Positions 18,230 to 27,830 of a stretch of 64,000 nucleotides of DNA are shown here, piece after piece. Below the pieces are notes generated by a model, which had not been told where the DNA came from, did no database searches, and was given only the letters and a program-made list of their open reading frames with translations. How positions within the stretch are numbered: position 1 is the stretch's first letter; every line of letters starts with the position of its first letter. A program made the position numbers and the translations under genes. The stretch comes from a virus, in the IMG/VR virus record IMGVR_UViG_3300045825_000202, positions 31,793 to 95,792 of that record, one strand, 5' to 3'.

Positions 18230-19432
18230 ATGTGGACACTAGATAATAGTGGCGTTACTAACCTTGTAACTATACCAGCAGATGGCATAGTTACTGTTAC
18301 TATGCCACACGGTGTAGACCTATGTGCCTATATTAATAACATGGATGTACCTATACATCATATGCATGTTAAAGCAGGTGATAAGGTTCACTTCGATATA
18401 CGAAATAAAAAGGAAGCTGCTACGGAAGTATCAGTAGGATATGCTGATACTCTCAGCAAGTTAATGATAGCAGGAAAACCTGCTAAAATCAAGGAGAAGA
18501 AAATGACAGAAGCAGTAAATTTATTTGCTAACCCAAACGCTGGAATGGGTTCAGCTATTGGCGGGGGCTTGGGTGCAGGTCTATTGGGCGGAGTATTGGG
18601 CGGAGCCTTACTAGGAGGCAACAAGGGTGGCCTTTTCGGAGGTAATAATGGTGGAGACACTCAATCCGGTATTAATGCTATTAATCTGAATACAGATAGT
18701 AAAATCGCAGCTAGTACTGCACTAAATGAAGCACGTTTTAATGCAGAAGCACAACGTGAACTTCAGGCAGCTATTGAACGCACCGCCGCAGCTACGCAAA
18801 TGGCCTACGCAGTAGGAAACTCGGCGTTAGGTGTGGAAATTGCTAAAGGCCAAGGTGAAACTAATGTTCAAGTAGCTTTGACTACTGGCAACTTAGGTAC
18901 ACAGAATGCTCTAAATGCATCTGCTACTCAAGTTTTAGTACAAAAGAATGCAGGTGATCTGTCTACACAAATTGCACTTGGGCAAGCTCAACTAGGTGTA
19001 CAAGTAGCTACAAATGGTACAGCAACTGCTCTAGCATTTAAGGATGCAGCAATTGATAACCTACGTACTAGTGCACTTCTGCAAACTACTATTGTTAATG
19101 ACGGTGAAAAGACTCGTAGTCTGATTACCTCTCAGTATGAAGCAACCCTGAATCGTCAGTTAGCTACAGCTCAGAATGAAATCATTGAGATGCGTGGCGA
19201 CCGTAGACTACAAGAAGCAACTGGTAATATTACTATTAGTAATGTTAACACTGCTACAGCTGTTGCTCAGCAACAACAGCAACAACAACAGCAACAACAA
19301 ATCGCTACTCTGTTAGCTAATGTTAATGCTTTGTACGCTCAAAATCAACACATCCAACAAGGTGTATTGAATATTGGTAGCGGTACAGTATCTGGCAACT
19401 CACAAACTGCTGCCAATACTAGAGTAGCTTAA
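18230..19432 (+). CDS. Gly-rich, Gln-repeat protein with probable internal start
   Basis: 400 aa. Residues 1-90 form a small beta-rich domain. After an internal AAGGAGA plus ATG (18504) comes MTEAVNLFANP, a Gly-rich hydrophobic loop region (about 100-140), a long Ala/Gln/Thr helical region, and an 11-Gln run encoded by mixed CAA/CAG. The internal start would give a second 308-aa product. Possible membrane-inserted or highly expressed virion protein; family not recognised. Confidence 0.6.
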   Translation: MWTLDNSGVTNLVTIPADGIVTVTMPHGVDLCAYINNMDVPIHHMHVKAGDKVHFDIRNKKEAATEVSVGYADTLSKLMIAGKPAKIKEKKMTEAVNLFANPNAGMGSAIGGGLGAGLLGGVLGGALLGGNKGGLFGGNNGGDTQSGINAINLNTDSKIAASTALNEARFNAEAQRELQAAIERTAAATQMAYAVGNSALGVEIAKGQGETNVQVALTTGNLGTQNALNASATQVLVQKNAGDLSTQIALGQAQLGVQVATNGTATALAFKDAAIDNLRTSALLQTTIVNDGEKTRSLITSQYEATLNRQLATAQNEIIEMRGDRRLQEATGNITISNVNTATAVAQQQQQQQQQQQIATLLANVNALYAQNQHIQQGVLNIGSGTVSGNSQTAANTRVA

Positions 19433-19434
19433 TA

Positions 19435-19575
19435 ATGCTAAGTACGCTCAAAGTAATCTGGGCGTACTTAGGTAAATTAAACTGTTGGGATATATACATT
19501 CAATATGCTACCAAGGATCGTCGGTCTCAAAAGGACCGACGATTTAATGTTGATAGAAGAATTAAAGGTAAGTAA
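19435..19575 (+). CDS. Small basic protein, 46 aa
   Basis: ATG 19435 to TAA 19573-19575, whose last A is the first base of the next ATG. C-terminal half is Arg/Lys-rich. The same DNA holds two hairpins (AAGTACGC/GCGTACTT and CGTCGGTC/GACCGACG), so an RNA role is an alternative. No good RBS. Confidence 0.45.
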   Translation: MLSTLKVIWAYLGKLNCWDIYIQYATKDRRSQKDRRFNVDRRIKGK

Positions 19576-20036
19576 TGTTTCAATCTCAGATACCTTTTAT
19601 AATCCCATCTAATCCATATTTAGGCCCTAGTTTATTACCTAATGTACCCTGCGATGGACTTGATATAAACTTTACAGAGATAACCCAAGTTGGCCCAGCC
19701 GGACCACCGGGACCCGAGGGTCCAATAGGTCCACAGGGCCCGCCCGGTTCTTTAGCCGATGTACCTGTAACTCTAATAAGTACATCTACATATACTCCAA
19801 CTCTTAGTGAGTACTTTATAGGAGTAGTTAGTACTACTCCAACTACTATTACTTTACCAGTAGGAACTATAGGTAAAGTATTTGTAATTAAAGATAGCCT
19901 AGGTACTTCTAGTATTAACCCAATTACTATTAGTACTACTGGTTCAAATATAGACGGTAATACTGGTACTATAATTAATAATAATTGGGCTAGTATTACT
20001 CTAATATACGATGGGTCCGAATGGGGCATTGTATAG
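19575..20036 (+). CDS. Collagen-like fibre protein
   Basis: 153 aa. Residues ~37-57 hold six Gly-X-Y triplets (GPAGPPGPEG...). The C-terminal ~90 aa are a beta domain shared with the next protein (FIGVV, TLPVG, ASITLIYDGSEW). Likely trimeric virion fibre. Confidence 0.7.
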   Translation: MFQSQIPFIIPSNPYLGPSLLPNVPCDGLDINFTEITQVGPAGPPGPEGPIGPQGPPGSLADVPVTLISTSTYTPTLSEYFIGVVSTTPTTITLPVGTIGKVFVIKDSLGTSSINPITISTTGSNIDGNTGTIINNNWASITLIYDGSEWGIV

Positions 20037-20054
20037 TTTTTAAAGGAATTCAAT

Positions 20055-20600
20055 ATGTCATATAATTCACCCCTAGGGTCAAAAACAGCCTTTGGTGTTT
20101 TAGAAGTGGGAACAAATCTTACAGTAACTGCTGGAGTAATAGATATTCCACAAAGTGTAGCAACTACTGCAGATCCTACTTTTGCTACAGTAACTAGTAC
20201 TGGAGCAGTAACCGATACGGGTAATCGGGTCCTTACAGGACTAACTGCTGGTACTAATGTTGCTATTACAGGTACAGCACCTAATCTAACTATTGATGTT
20301 ACTCCAGTTACTACTGTAGCTACTAGACTAGTTGTATTAACAGGTCCAGTACTTAATACAGACTATTATGTAGGTGTAGTTGCTGTAGTCCCAGTTACTT
20401 TAACTTTACCAGTAGGTGTTGCCGGTACTGAGGTTATAATTAAATCTGAAGTAGGTAATGCTGGTAATATTACCGTTGTAGGTAATATTGTAGGAGAAAC
20501 AGTTGAAGGATTTATTAGTCCTTTAGGCTACTCACTACCTTTTGCTAGTAATGCAAGTGTAACTTTAGTATATAGAGGCACTAACTGGAACGCAGTATAA
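20055..20600 (+). CDS. Tail fibre-like beta-rich protein
   Basis: 181 aa. C-terminal half parallels the collagen-like protein (YVGVVAVVPVTLTLPVG..., ASVTLVYRGTNW). N-terminal Thr/Val-rich stalk. RBS AAAGGAAT. Duplicated capping domain of short fibres is inferred. Confidence 0.6.
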   Translation: MSYNSPLGSKTAFGVLEVGTNLTVTAGVIDIPQSVATTADPTFATVTSTGAVTDTGNRVLTGLTAGTNVAITGTAPNLTIDVTPVTTVATRLVVLTGPVLNTDYYVGVVAVVPVTLTLPVGVAGTEVIIKSEVGNAGNITVVGNIVGETVEGFISPLGYSLPFASNASVTLVYRGTNWNAV

Positions 20601-20601
20601 T

Positions 20602-20961
20602 ATGTTAACACAACTCCTTAATATAGTTACTCCAGAAGCACTTGCTTCTGCTGTAAGATCTAATCCTAAAGTAGTACAGGCCTCTTTACGTAAGTTTAGT
20701 ACCTATGTAGCTTTTGGAGACGCACTTAGTAGTAACCAACAAATAGTTGTATCTAATAATTTAGATAAACTAGAATCCTTTTTCAAAGATGATGTAGGTA
20801 AAAGAGCTGCGGTAACTTTTGTAGGGGAATTTTGTACTTTTGTATCTCAACTAGACCCACCTAAAGCTATTAAAGCACCTTTAATTGAAGCAACGGATAG
20901 AGCTGCTTTACGTGCTCAGATTGAGGAAGAAGTTAGAGCAGAGATGCTCTTAAAGAAATAA
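20602..20961 (+). CDS. Hypothetical helical protein, end of late operon
   Basis: 119 aa, mainly helical with charged C-terminus (EEEVRAEMLLKK). Follows the fibre gene by 1 bp. Function unknown. Confidence 0.5.
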   Translation: MLTQLLNIVTPEALASAVRSNPKVVQASLRKFSTYVAFGDALSSNQQIVVSNNLDKLESFFKDDVGKRAAVTFVGEFCTFVSQLDPPKAIKAPLIEATDRAALRAQIEEEVRAEMLLKK

Positions 20962-20994
20962 AAAACCCGCTTAGAGTAATCTAAGCGGGTTTTT
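20961..20994. terminator. Bidirectional terminator between convergent blocks
   Basis: AAAAACCCGCTTAGA/TCTAAGCGGGTTTTT with GTAA loop: U-runs on both strands. Separates late plus-strand genes from minus-strand replication genes. Confidence 0.95.
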
Positions 20995-21000
20995 GCTATG

Positions 21001-23025
21001 CTAACGGATTGGGCAAGATCCAGTGGAACATTCATTACCACTAATTTCAGCGTCACTATTTACACTATCTAGATCAATTTCTAGTAACTGTAAAACATAT
21101 TTATCATACGTTTCTTTAGTAACAATCTGTTGAGGTAGATAGGCATACCCTAGATCTTCAGCGGTCTTAGTATGATCATTTCTAAATAAGAAACTAACTG
21201 CTACATAGTTATCCCAATTATGGAATAACCAGTCTACAATTTCTTCTGTCTCATCAATAGAGTATGAAATAGTACAGCTAACATTCTGATGGCAGTAACT
21301 ACTCATCAGCATCTTATACCTCTCTAGTTGAGTAATAGCAGACTCTAGGTTTAGTTCAACTCCATTTACTTCTGTAAACTCTACTCCATCATATTTAACT
21401 GGTAGTGCAATAATTACAGCACCTGGATCTGTAGGATGAGTTGTTACTTTATAGTTAGCACTACGAAGTATTGGGATTAAAGGATCATGAATACCAAAAC
21501 TAACATTATTAAATAAGTATCTACCTAGTGGAGTATGTACCCCCTCTGTAGAGTCAAAGCACTTACTAATCGTACCTTCCGGTTTTAATGCACTAACATT
21601 CTTCGGCAAAGGTGTACCTAATTCTTTAGCCATAGTATACGTAGCAAAAGTAGCTATACGCTCAATTCTAGTATACTCATACGCTAGCATATCTGGACGC
21701 ATAGCAATACCCATTAAACTTACACCACAAAGATGTAAATGAGCGTTACTTAGATTCCATTTCTCTTGAAGAATACCATCATTGAAATCTACAATAGTCT
21801 GCCTATAATTAGCTCTAGCAACTACCTCAGTTGCACGTAGAAGTCCTTGCATATTAGATTTAAACTTAGATACGTCGATTGTTACAAGGTTACATGTTCC
21901 ACCGTCTGGGAGCAAAATTTCATAACAGGGATTAAGTCCCTTTGCCCATGGAGCTCTTGCAAGCATATGCTGAGCATTAACAAAACCGGGCTCCCCATTA
22001 CCACCTTTATTAAGCATACCAAAAATACTAGTTAGTTCTTCATGCGAGGGCTTATTAAAGAAAAGTAACGAGTTATTGCTTTGATGTCGATGATATTTCC
22101 CATTAGATTTAATGTCTGCCTTTAGATTCACAAACTCTTTCCAGCGAGGATTTTCTCTAGACATTAGTAAAGATTCTGCAGCACGTCTAGTAGATAGCAC
22201 TGTACCTAATAGATTAATGATATCCCCGATATCAATCTCGGTTAATAGTGAATCAGCTTTAGCATTTAGTATATTAAAGATTTCTAGATATGCAGTAGCT
22301 AGTCCAGTATCAGATTGACTTAACCACCCATAGTTACGTAGTCTAGCTCCTGCGCCTCTAATCTGTGTAAAATCTAGTACTAGTGTTTTAGCAGGGTATT
22401 TACATGCTAATAGTTTACCAATAGATTTAGCCCATGCTCTAGCAGAATCCCCTACTTTAATAGTCCATGTATTACTATCTGGGTCCCATGACTCTAAATT
22501 ATTTTCTGGACCCTTATCTGTAGGTGCTCTAGTAGTACGGATAATTCTAATATTAGGGATATGCTCTCTAAAACCTGTTAGGGTACCTACTTCAGGTAGA
22601 CCTGTAACTCCTGCTCCATTTAGTAATCCCCAAAATAGATCTACTATATCGTGTACAGTAGTTACTTTAATAAAAGCACAGTTAAACTGACTTAACTCTA
22701 CACTCTTTCCAATAGGTGTACCACCCAACCACAGAGTTCTTCCCGCTACACAAACCTTACGTTCTAGCATAAGATCTCGTAGTTCCATTAATTCAGTAAC
22801 CTGTTCATTACTTAAAGATACCCACTCTTGCATATCTTCAGTAATATCATGTAGAGGCATTTCTGGAATATTTGAGTGGGTAAGCGCACGTTCCCACAGC
22901 CACTGTTGATGGTTAGTTACACGATTAATTGTATCTTCCCATGTTTCAAAGATAGTACCTTCTTCATTAAGTGGTCTATTATAGGTTCTTCGCGTAATTA
23001 TCTGTGCTCGTGTACTTACCATCAA
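21001..23025 (-). CDS. nrdJ: Class II (B12-dependent) ribonucleoside-triphosphate reductase
   Basis: 674 aa, the size of monomeric class II enzymes. NPCYEILL active-site motif (about residues 366-373), FNCAF cysteine (about 115-119), and a C-terminal CSTGSC redox pair (about 667-672). Reduces ribonucleotides to deoxyribonucleotides using adenosylcobalamin, so replication depends on host cobalamin but not oxygen. No small subunit is needed. The thioredoxin-like donor could be the glutaredoxin at 43814. Confidence 0.85.
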   Translation of the reverse strand: MMVSTRAQIITRRTYNRPLNEEGTIFETWEDTINRVTNHQQWLWERALTHSNIPEMPLHDITEDMQEWVSLSNEQVTELMELRDLMLERKVCVAGRTLWLGGTPIGKSVELSQFNCAFIKVTTVHDIVDLFWGLLNGAGVTGLPEVGTLTGFREHIPNIRIIRTTRAPTDKGPENNLESWDPDSNTWTIKVGDSARAWAKSIGKLLACKYPAKTLVLDFTQIRGAGARLRNYGWLSQSDTGLATAYLEIFNILNAKADSLLTEIDIGDIINLLGTVLSTRRAAESLLMSRENPRWKEFVNLKADIKSNGKYHRHQSNNSLLFFNKPSHEELTSIFGMLNKGGNGEPGFVNAQHMLARAPWAKGLNPCYEILLPDGGTCNLVTIDVSKFKSNMQGLLRATEVVARANYRQTIVDFNDGILQEKWNLSNAHLHLCGVSLMGIAMRPDMLAYEYTRIERIATFATYTMAKELGTPLPKNVSALKPEGTISKCFDSTEGVHTPLGRYLFNNVSFGIHDPLIPILRSANYKVTTHPTDPGAVIIALPVKYDGVEFTEVNGVELNLESAITQLERYKMLMSSYCHQNVSCTISYSIDETEEIVDWLFHNWDNYVAVSFLFRNDHTKTAEDLGYAYLPQQIVTKETYDKYVLQLLEIDLDSVNSDAEISGNECSTGSCPIR

Positions 23026-23192
23026 TTATTTCCCTTTATAACTCTACGCCCAACTGCTGAAATAAAACTACTTCTTAAATGGTCTAATACGTTCTCAATT
23101 GTATGTTTCTCTTCCTGGTCATATGCCATAGGTAGTAATATCCTATCTAAAGTCTTAATTGCCTCAGCAATTTTAGTTTCTGCTTCATTCAT
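23022..23192 (-). CDS. Hypothetical 56-aa protein
   Basis: The best start is ATG 23192, behind TGGAGTATAAA and just after the dUTPase stop. Charged helices. Overlaps the reductase start by 4 bp. Function unknown. Confidence 0.55.
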   Translation of the reverse strand: MNEAETKIAEAIKTLDRILLPMAYDQEEKHTIENVLDHLRSSFISAVGRRVIKGNN

Positions 23193-23193
23193 T

Positions 23194-23631
23194 TTATACT
23201 CCAGTTGAACCAAATCCACCAGTTCCACGCTCCGTATCATTCCATTCTTCTTCAGTACCTTCAAATTCTACAAACTTTGCTAGTATAATAGGGCTGATGA
23301 CTAACTGCGCAATTCTAGTAGAATAAGGATAGATAAAGTAAGGCTCTTCTCCATTATTTTTTAGTAGGACTTTAACGGTGGCAGTGTAGCCTGAATCAAT
23401 AATTCCGGTTCCGTTAGCAATTTGAACTCCAATCTTACCTTGCGAACTCCTATTGAAAACAAAGCCTACGTATCCTACTGGAATTTTAATTGCTACTCCT
23501 GTATCAATCATTTCTTGTTCGCCTGGGTAGATATGAACTTCTGTGTTAGAGAATAGGTCCGCACCTGCATCTGTTTCATGTGCCCTATATGGATTTAACC
23601 CATAGTTATCTAGTTTAGTTACGATATTCAA
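23194..23631 (-). CDS. dut: dUTPase
   Basis: 145 aa with all five trimeric dUTPase motifs: DAGADL, RSSQGKIG, GIIDSGYTATVKV, RIAQLVI and RGTGGFGSTG. Hydrolyses dUTP to dUMP, lowering uracil in DNA and feeding ThyX. Confidence 0.95.
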   Translation of the reverse strand: MNIVTKLDNYGLNPYRAHETDAGADLFSNTEVHIYPGEQEMIDTGVAIKIPVGYVGFVFNRSSQGKIGVQIANGTGIIDSGYTATVKVLLKNNGEEPYFIYPYSTRIAQLVISPIILAKFVEFEGTEEEWNDTERGTGGFGSTGV

Positions 23632-24464
23632 AGATAGTCCTTTAGTTGTTGATCTAGTTTTTTAATATTTTCTTCTCCAATAGCTTCTTCACAGTATGTT
23701 ACTAAGTCCATAAGTTGATAGTTAAGCTGTAGATTATCTACCCCAAATCTATTTAAAGATTCAATGTACTTATACTTGCCCTGTAAGGGCATAGCCGCCA
23801 TGATATCATATACTGATCCGTACTCTTGTACCAATGAGTGCGCGCGTTTAGGACCAATACCTGCTACACCGTTTACATTGTCGCCCGCATCACCCTGCAA
23901 AATTTTAATACTAATATAGTCTTCCGGTTCCCAATCGTAGTGTTCGTGCCAGTTCTCTACTGTAAATTCTTTTCTAGTAACATAGCTAAACTGAGATACT
24001 CTATCTCCAACTAGAAGATTCAGATCCCGATCTGAACTTACGATCCAGATATGGTCTTTACCTAAGCGTTTAACTTTAGAGCAGATGAAAGCAATAGTAT
24101 CATCTGCTTCTACTCCTTGATAGCGAATGATAGGGTAATCTGAGTTTTCTGCTACATATACTAAAGACGCTTCAAAACTCTGGAAGAAAGCTTCAAACTC
24201 CTCTCGTTCTCGATCAGTCTGAGCGTCCTGCTTTTGTTTACGGTTATACTTATACTCAGGATATATACCTTTTCTATAGGAAGAGCCGCCTTTATCTACA
24301 CATACTATAACCTTATCAGCCTTATAGGATCGCTTTAGACTATTAATCATTTCTAGATACTTCTTATAGTAATCTACTGTACCTCTAAAGGAGAAACTCA
24401 TATTAAGCCCGTCTACTAGAAGTAGGTTATTACCTGATTCGGTCATTGATTTAAATGTTTTCAT
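23628..24464 (-). CDS. 5'-3' exonuclease / flap endonuclease (T5 D15-like)
   Basis: 278 aa. LLLVDGLNMSF near the N-terminus, EADDTIAFI and SSDRDLNLL metal-binding acidic clusters, and the helix-hairpin-helix VAGIGPKRAHSLVQEYG. Removes 5' flaps during replication. Overlaps both neighbours by 4 bp. Confidence 0.9.
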   Translation of the reverse strand: MKTFKSMTESGNNLLLVDGLNMSFSFRGTVDYYKKYLEMINSLKRSYKADKVIVCVDKGGSSYRKGIYPEYKYNRKQKQDAQTDREREEFEAFFQSFEASLVYVAENSDYPIIRYQGVEADDTIAFICSKVKRLGKDHIWIVSSDRDLNLLVGDRVSQFSYVTRKEFTVENWHEHYDWEPEDYISIKILQGDAGDNVNGVAGIGPKRAHSLVQEYGSVYDIMAAMPLQGKYKYIESLNRFGVDNLQLNYQLMDLVTYCEEAIGEENIKKLDQQLKDYL

Positions 24465-24907
24465 GTAAATTTAGGATTCTCTTGTTTTATCCATTGCTCA
24501 AGTAGGGATATATAGAAACTATGTTCTCCAATACTAATAAATACATGATCTACAGTATTAGGAATATCCGCATAAGCAGCAAAGATTTTACTTCTATCGA
24601 ATTTAAATAAAAGAAGGGGCTTACGGTTAGTCTGTACCCCTTGTCTTACTGCTTGCTGCCAGAATTGAATTAATTGTGGATTTTTTGAACTTAGGATCTT
24701 TGAATCAAATTGCTCGTCGGTGTAGTTCTTACATTCAATGCAGAATATATTATTGATACCTACTAGATAAATATCGCCCTTTAATTGATGCTTAGGGTCA
24801 AGTGCTCCACTACCAGGTACACGTTCGAATGGTAGTCCTGTCAACTCACGCAACTTATCCCTAATCACGGTCTCACCACGAGCACCTTTCTGATTACTAG
24901 TAACCAT
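24461..24907 (-). CDS. PD-(D/E)XK nuclease, Holliday-junction-resolvase-like
   Basis: 148 aa. KGARGE near the N-terminus, GSGA...KGDIYL and FCIECKN give the E...D...ExK catalytic set. Similar enzymes resolve recombination intermediates; T5-type phages carry related proteins at this place. Confidence 0.75.
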   Translation of the reverse strand: MVTSNQKGARGETVIRDKLRELTGLPFERVPGSGALDPKHQLKGDIYLVGINNIFCIECKNYTDEQFDSKILSSKNPQLIQFWQQAVRQGVQTNRKPLLLFKFDRSKIFAAYADIPNTVDHVFISIGEHSFYISLLEQWIKQENPKFT

Positions 24908-25083
24908 TAAGGGGCTAGTCCAAAGTGAGTAATAAACATTTCTAGTGGTAGTGAGTGCTCTTGCGATTTAAGAACTCTAGTAAATACTACTGTTTTTACA
25001 CCGTCCTGATAGTCTACACTTACTACGTTTACTATATCCTTATGTATAGACTTATTATAGTATAGTTTGTTTACTTCAATCAT
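24907..25083 (-). CDS. Hypothetical 58-aa protein
   Basis: ATG 25083 follows GGAGTAAT from the SbcC-like gene end; TAA overlaps the next ATG (TAATG). Beta-rich. Fills an otherwise empty 175-bp gap in a tightly packed operon. Confidence 0.6.
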   Translation of the reverse strand: MIEVNKLYYNKSIHKDIVNVVSVDYQDGVKTVVFTRVLKSQEHSLPLEMFITHFGLAP

Positions 25084-25084
25084 A

Positions 25085-26881
25085 TTACTCCAATTTGCTA
25101 ATATTATTTTCTTTTAATACTTCTAATTTCTCAATAAGTGGGTGGCTAAACGAATGACTAATTAATAGTACATTTAGTGATTCCTCATTTAAAAGCACTT
25201 CTACTAGCCTTTCCTTACCCTCGCTATCGAGTACCTCAATAGTTTCATCTAAAATAAGTAAATTAGTTCGGCTATTAGAAATTGATTGCATAAGCTTACG
25301 GATAGCAAGTAGCGTAGATATTAAAACTCTTGCGCGCTCGCCAGAAGATAGAGCGGCAATATCAATATCTTTAGAATTATCTGTAATAACCACATTTAGT
25401 TTGTCCGATACTACAACGAAAGATAATTGAAATCTGCCATCAGACATTACTGCTAGATACTCGTTAGTAAGGGCTTCTAGATCTTTAACCATACATTCAA
25501 TTTTTAGTGCAACTAAGCCAGTGTTACTAAATGTCTTGACCAGAATCTGTAAATTACTTAGTTCGGCTACGCGTAGCTTAAGTTCTTCACTAAGTACTAG
25601 ACGCTCGGCAGTCATTTCTACTAGCTGCTCAGATACTACCTTAGCCTTTGAATTATGTTCAGTAATAGTCTTATTTCGTAATCTAGTAGCTGCTATTGCT
25701 GATTCAGAAACTTTTATAGACGCAGTATAAGAAGCAATTTCTTTATCTAGTACGTCTTTATCAAGTAACTCAGAAGGCATACTAGGGTCAATAAGCATGT
25801 GATACTTTTCCCACTCTTGAACCTTTTTATCGTACTCTTGATAAACTTTATTGGCTCGTTCAGCGTCCTTAATATTAGATTCTAGCTTATCTAACTCTGC
25901 CTGTAGTATAGGTTTTTTACTAATAAAATTAGTAACTCTAGTAAACATAACTAAGTTGTCCATATCCTGAGAACAGGTAGGACACTTAATTATCTTAGTT
26001 GAAGGTTTCTTAGATAGAGCTAATCCATCTTTTAGTTCTTGCTGAATACTGCCTACTCGTAGTACCCATTCCTTTAATAGAGGATGGTCAGGTTTAGTAT
26101 AAGGACTATCAATATTAATACTAGCTAATACAGTCTTATAAGTATTATTCTGCGAAATCTTCTTATTAGTAGTACTAATATTAGTTAGTTCTTTATTTAA
26201 TAAAACTACTTGCTCTCGCATTCCTACTGGTTCAGGAATTTCTTCTTCTAGTTCTTTAATAGTCAGGTCTGTTTTAGAGTACTTAGTTAACCAGTTATTA
26301 ATAGTCTCTATCTTAGCAGAAATAGTATCTACCTGTTTAGACATACCACTAGCTAGTTCTTTAAATACATCTAGTGCTTTAGTATACTTACCTAGATTAA
26401 GTAGATCAATTAGAAACTTCTTTCTAGTTGAATCAGTAGCAGTTAAGAACTCAAGTGAAGATACACTGCTTTGGTAGACGATCTGACTGAAAGTCTTATG
26501 GTCAAATCCTAGGATATATTCTATTTGCTTATATGTTCCAGTTGCTGTCTTAAGACTGATGTCTTCTTCATTACGAAATAGCTTAACTGTGCTAGTAGAG
26601 ATAGTTCTAACAGTATTAACAGTAAACGGTACACCATCTTTTTCAAACCTTACTTCAATTGAATAGTTCTTTGACTTAACGTAGCGATTAAGAATATCTG
26701 CTTTCTTAATCTTTTTAGAGTTAGTATTAAATAGGCACTCTTCAATAATAAGTGCAATAGAACTCTTACCATTACCGTTCTTACCTACTAGTTGAGTAAG
26801 AATATTCTCGTCTAATCGTATTTTATTGCTCTCACCATATGAGAAGCAGTTAGACCAGCTAACTTCAGTAAATTTAATCAT
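25085..26881 (-). CDS. SbcC/Rad50-like recombination ATPase (T4 gp46 type)
   Basis: 598 aa. Walker A VGKNGNGKSS near residue 33, coiled-coil arms with a zinc-hook CPTC near the middle, signature SSGERARVLIS and Walker B NLLILDE near the C-terminus. Works with the SbcD-like nuclease to resect DNA ends. Overlaps it by 8 bp. Confidence 0.9.
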   Translation of the reverse strand: MIKFTEVSWSNCFSYGESNKIRLDENILTQLVGKNGNGKSSIALIIEECLFNTNSKKIKKADILNRYVKSKNYSIEVRFEKDGVPFTVNTVRTISTSTVKLFRNEEDISLKTATGTYKQIEYILGFDHKTFSQIVYQSSVSSLEFLTATDSTRKKFLIDLLNLGKYTKALDVFKELASGMSKQVDTISAKIETINNWLTKYSKTDLTIKELEEEIPEPVGMREQVVLLNKELTNISTTNKKISQNNTYKTVLASINIDSPYTKPDHPLLKEWVLRVGSIQQELKDGLALSKKPSTKIIKCPTCSQDMDNLVMFTRVTNFISKKPILQAELDKLESNIKDAERANKVYQEYDKKVQEWEKYHMLIDPSMPSELLDKDVLDKEIASYTASIKVSESAIAATRLRNKTITEHNSKAKVVSEQLVEMTAERLVLSEELKLRVAELSNLQILVKTFSNTGLVALKIECMVKDLEALTNEYLAVMSDGRFQLSFVVVSDKLNVVITDNSKDIDIAALSSGERARVLISTLLAIRKLMQSISNSRTNLLILDETIEVLDSEGKERLVEVLLNEESLNVLLISHSFSHPLIEKLEVLKENNISKLE

Positions 26882-27830
26882 CTATCTTATTCATATTATT
26901 ATTTAGTAGATCAATTGCTGCATCTACAGTTTTCTGATCTAGTTCAAGAACATAAAGTAGGTATTCCTGAACTTCCTCCTGCAAGCTCATATTAGGGTCT
27001 AGTATGAGAGTAGTATCAGTACTTCTAGTAACTAACTTCTTATCTATTAAATCATTATCAGCAATAGTACCTAGTTCTGACATATCGCCTTCTAGTTCAT
27101 ATATTGTATGATCGTAGTCAGTCGCTACCATAGGATCGCCTGCTCTAATAGTTTTTCTGATAAGTTGAGGTACAGTAATTTTTATCCATTCAATATTGTG
27201 ATCCTCAGTATTGAATATAATTACTCCAGTATCTACTTTAGTTCTGTGAAAACTAGTTGTTAATGGCGAACCCGGGTAGTTTAGGTTCCTTTGGGAATTT
27301 TCCCTAGAGTGTAAGTCACCAAGAAGTACTATCTTAAATCGGTCAAATATACTAAGATCAACTTCAGGCTTTACATATGGAGGAATTGCTCCTCTACAAT
27401 GCGTAAACAACACATCAGACTGTAACGAGTCATTACCATTCTTTTCAAAGTCTTTTAAGCAGTTATACGGAATAAAATCTAATCCTTGATACGTATAGTA
27501 GTTATCAATAATTCTTACTAAAGGATTAATAGCGTTAGTGACTTCTTTAAGATGAGTAAGAAACGTAGTACTTTTACCTACTGCACAGTGGTTACCGGGG
27601 ATAATAATAGTTTCTACGGTAGACTTCTTAATAAACTCAAAGTAAAGAGATAACTCCTCCATCGAAGGTAACTTATCGAACAAATCCCCTGCTATTACGT
27701 GTAACGTAACTTTACTCTCTAACTTATGAATTTCTTCAAATAGAATTCGGTATCTATTTATTGCCCAGTCTTTGGGCACGCTCTTTTGAGAGAGTTTCAG
27801 GTGATAATCACAGCTTACTAATATGTTCAT
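26874..27830 (-). CDS. SbcD/Mre11-like nuclease (T4 gp47 type)
   Basis: 318 aa. Metallophosphoesterase motifs in order: SCDYHLK, AGDLFDK, GNHCAV, THCRG and GDLHSRE. Forms an ATP-dependent end-processing nuclease with the SbcC-like protein. Overlaps the upstream HNH gene by 4 bp. Confidence 0.85.
   Translation of the reverse strand: MNILVSCDYHLKLSQKSVPKDWAINRYRILFEEIHKLESKVTLHVIAGDLFDKLPSMEELSLYFEFIKKSTVETIIIPGNHCAVGKSTTFLTHLKEVTNAINPLVRIIDNYYTYQGLDFIPYNCLKDFEKNGNDSLQSDVLFTHCRGAIPPYVKPEVDLSIFDRFKIVLLGDLHSRENSQRNLNYPGSPLTTSFHRTKVDTGVIIFNTEDHNIEWIKITVPQLIRKTIRAGDPMVATDYDHTIYELEGDMSELGTIADNDLIDKKLVTRSTDTTLILDPNMSLQEEVQEYLLYVLELDQKTVDAAIDLLNNNMNKIDD

Noticed and set aside
19586-20053. Long antisense frame opposite the collagen-like gene
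   Set aside because: A by-product of Gly-Pro-Pro repeats, which read as Gly/Pro on the other strand; no RBS or context.
21847-22318. Plus-strand frames inside the reductase gene
   Set aside because: Opposite to a full-length enzyme with all motifs; no independent support.
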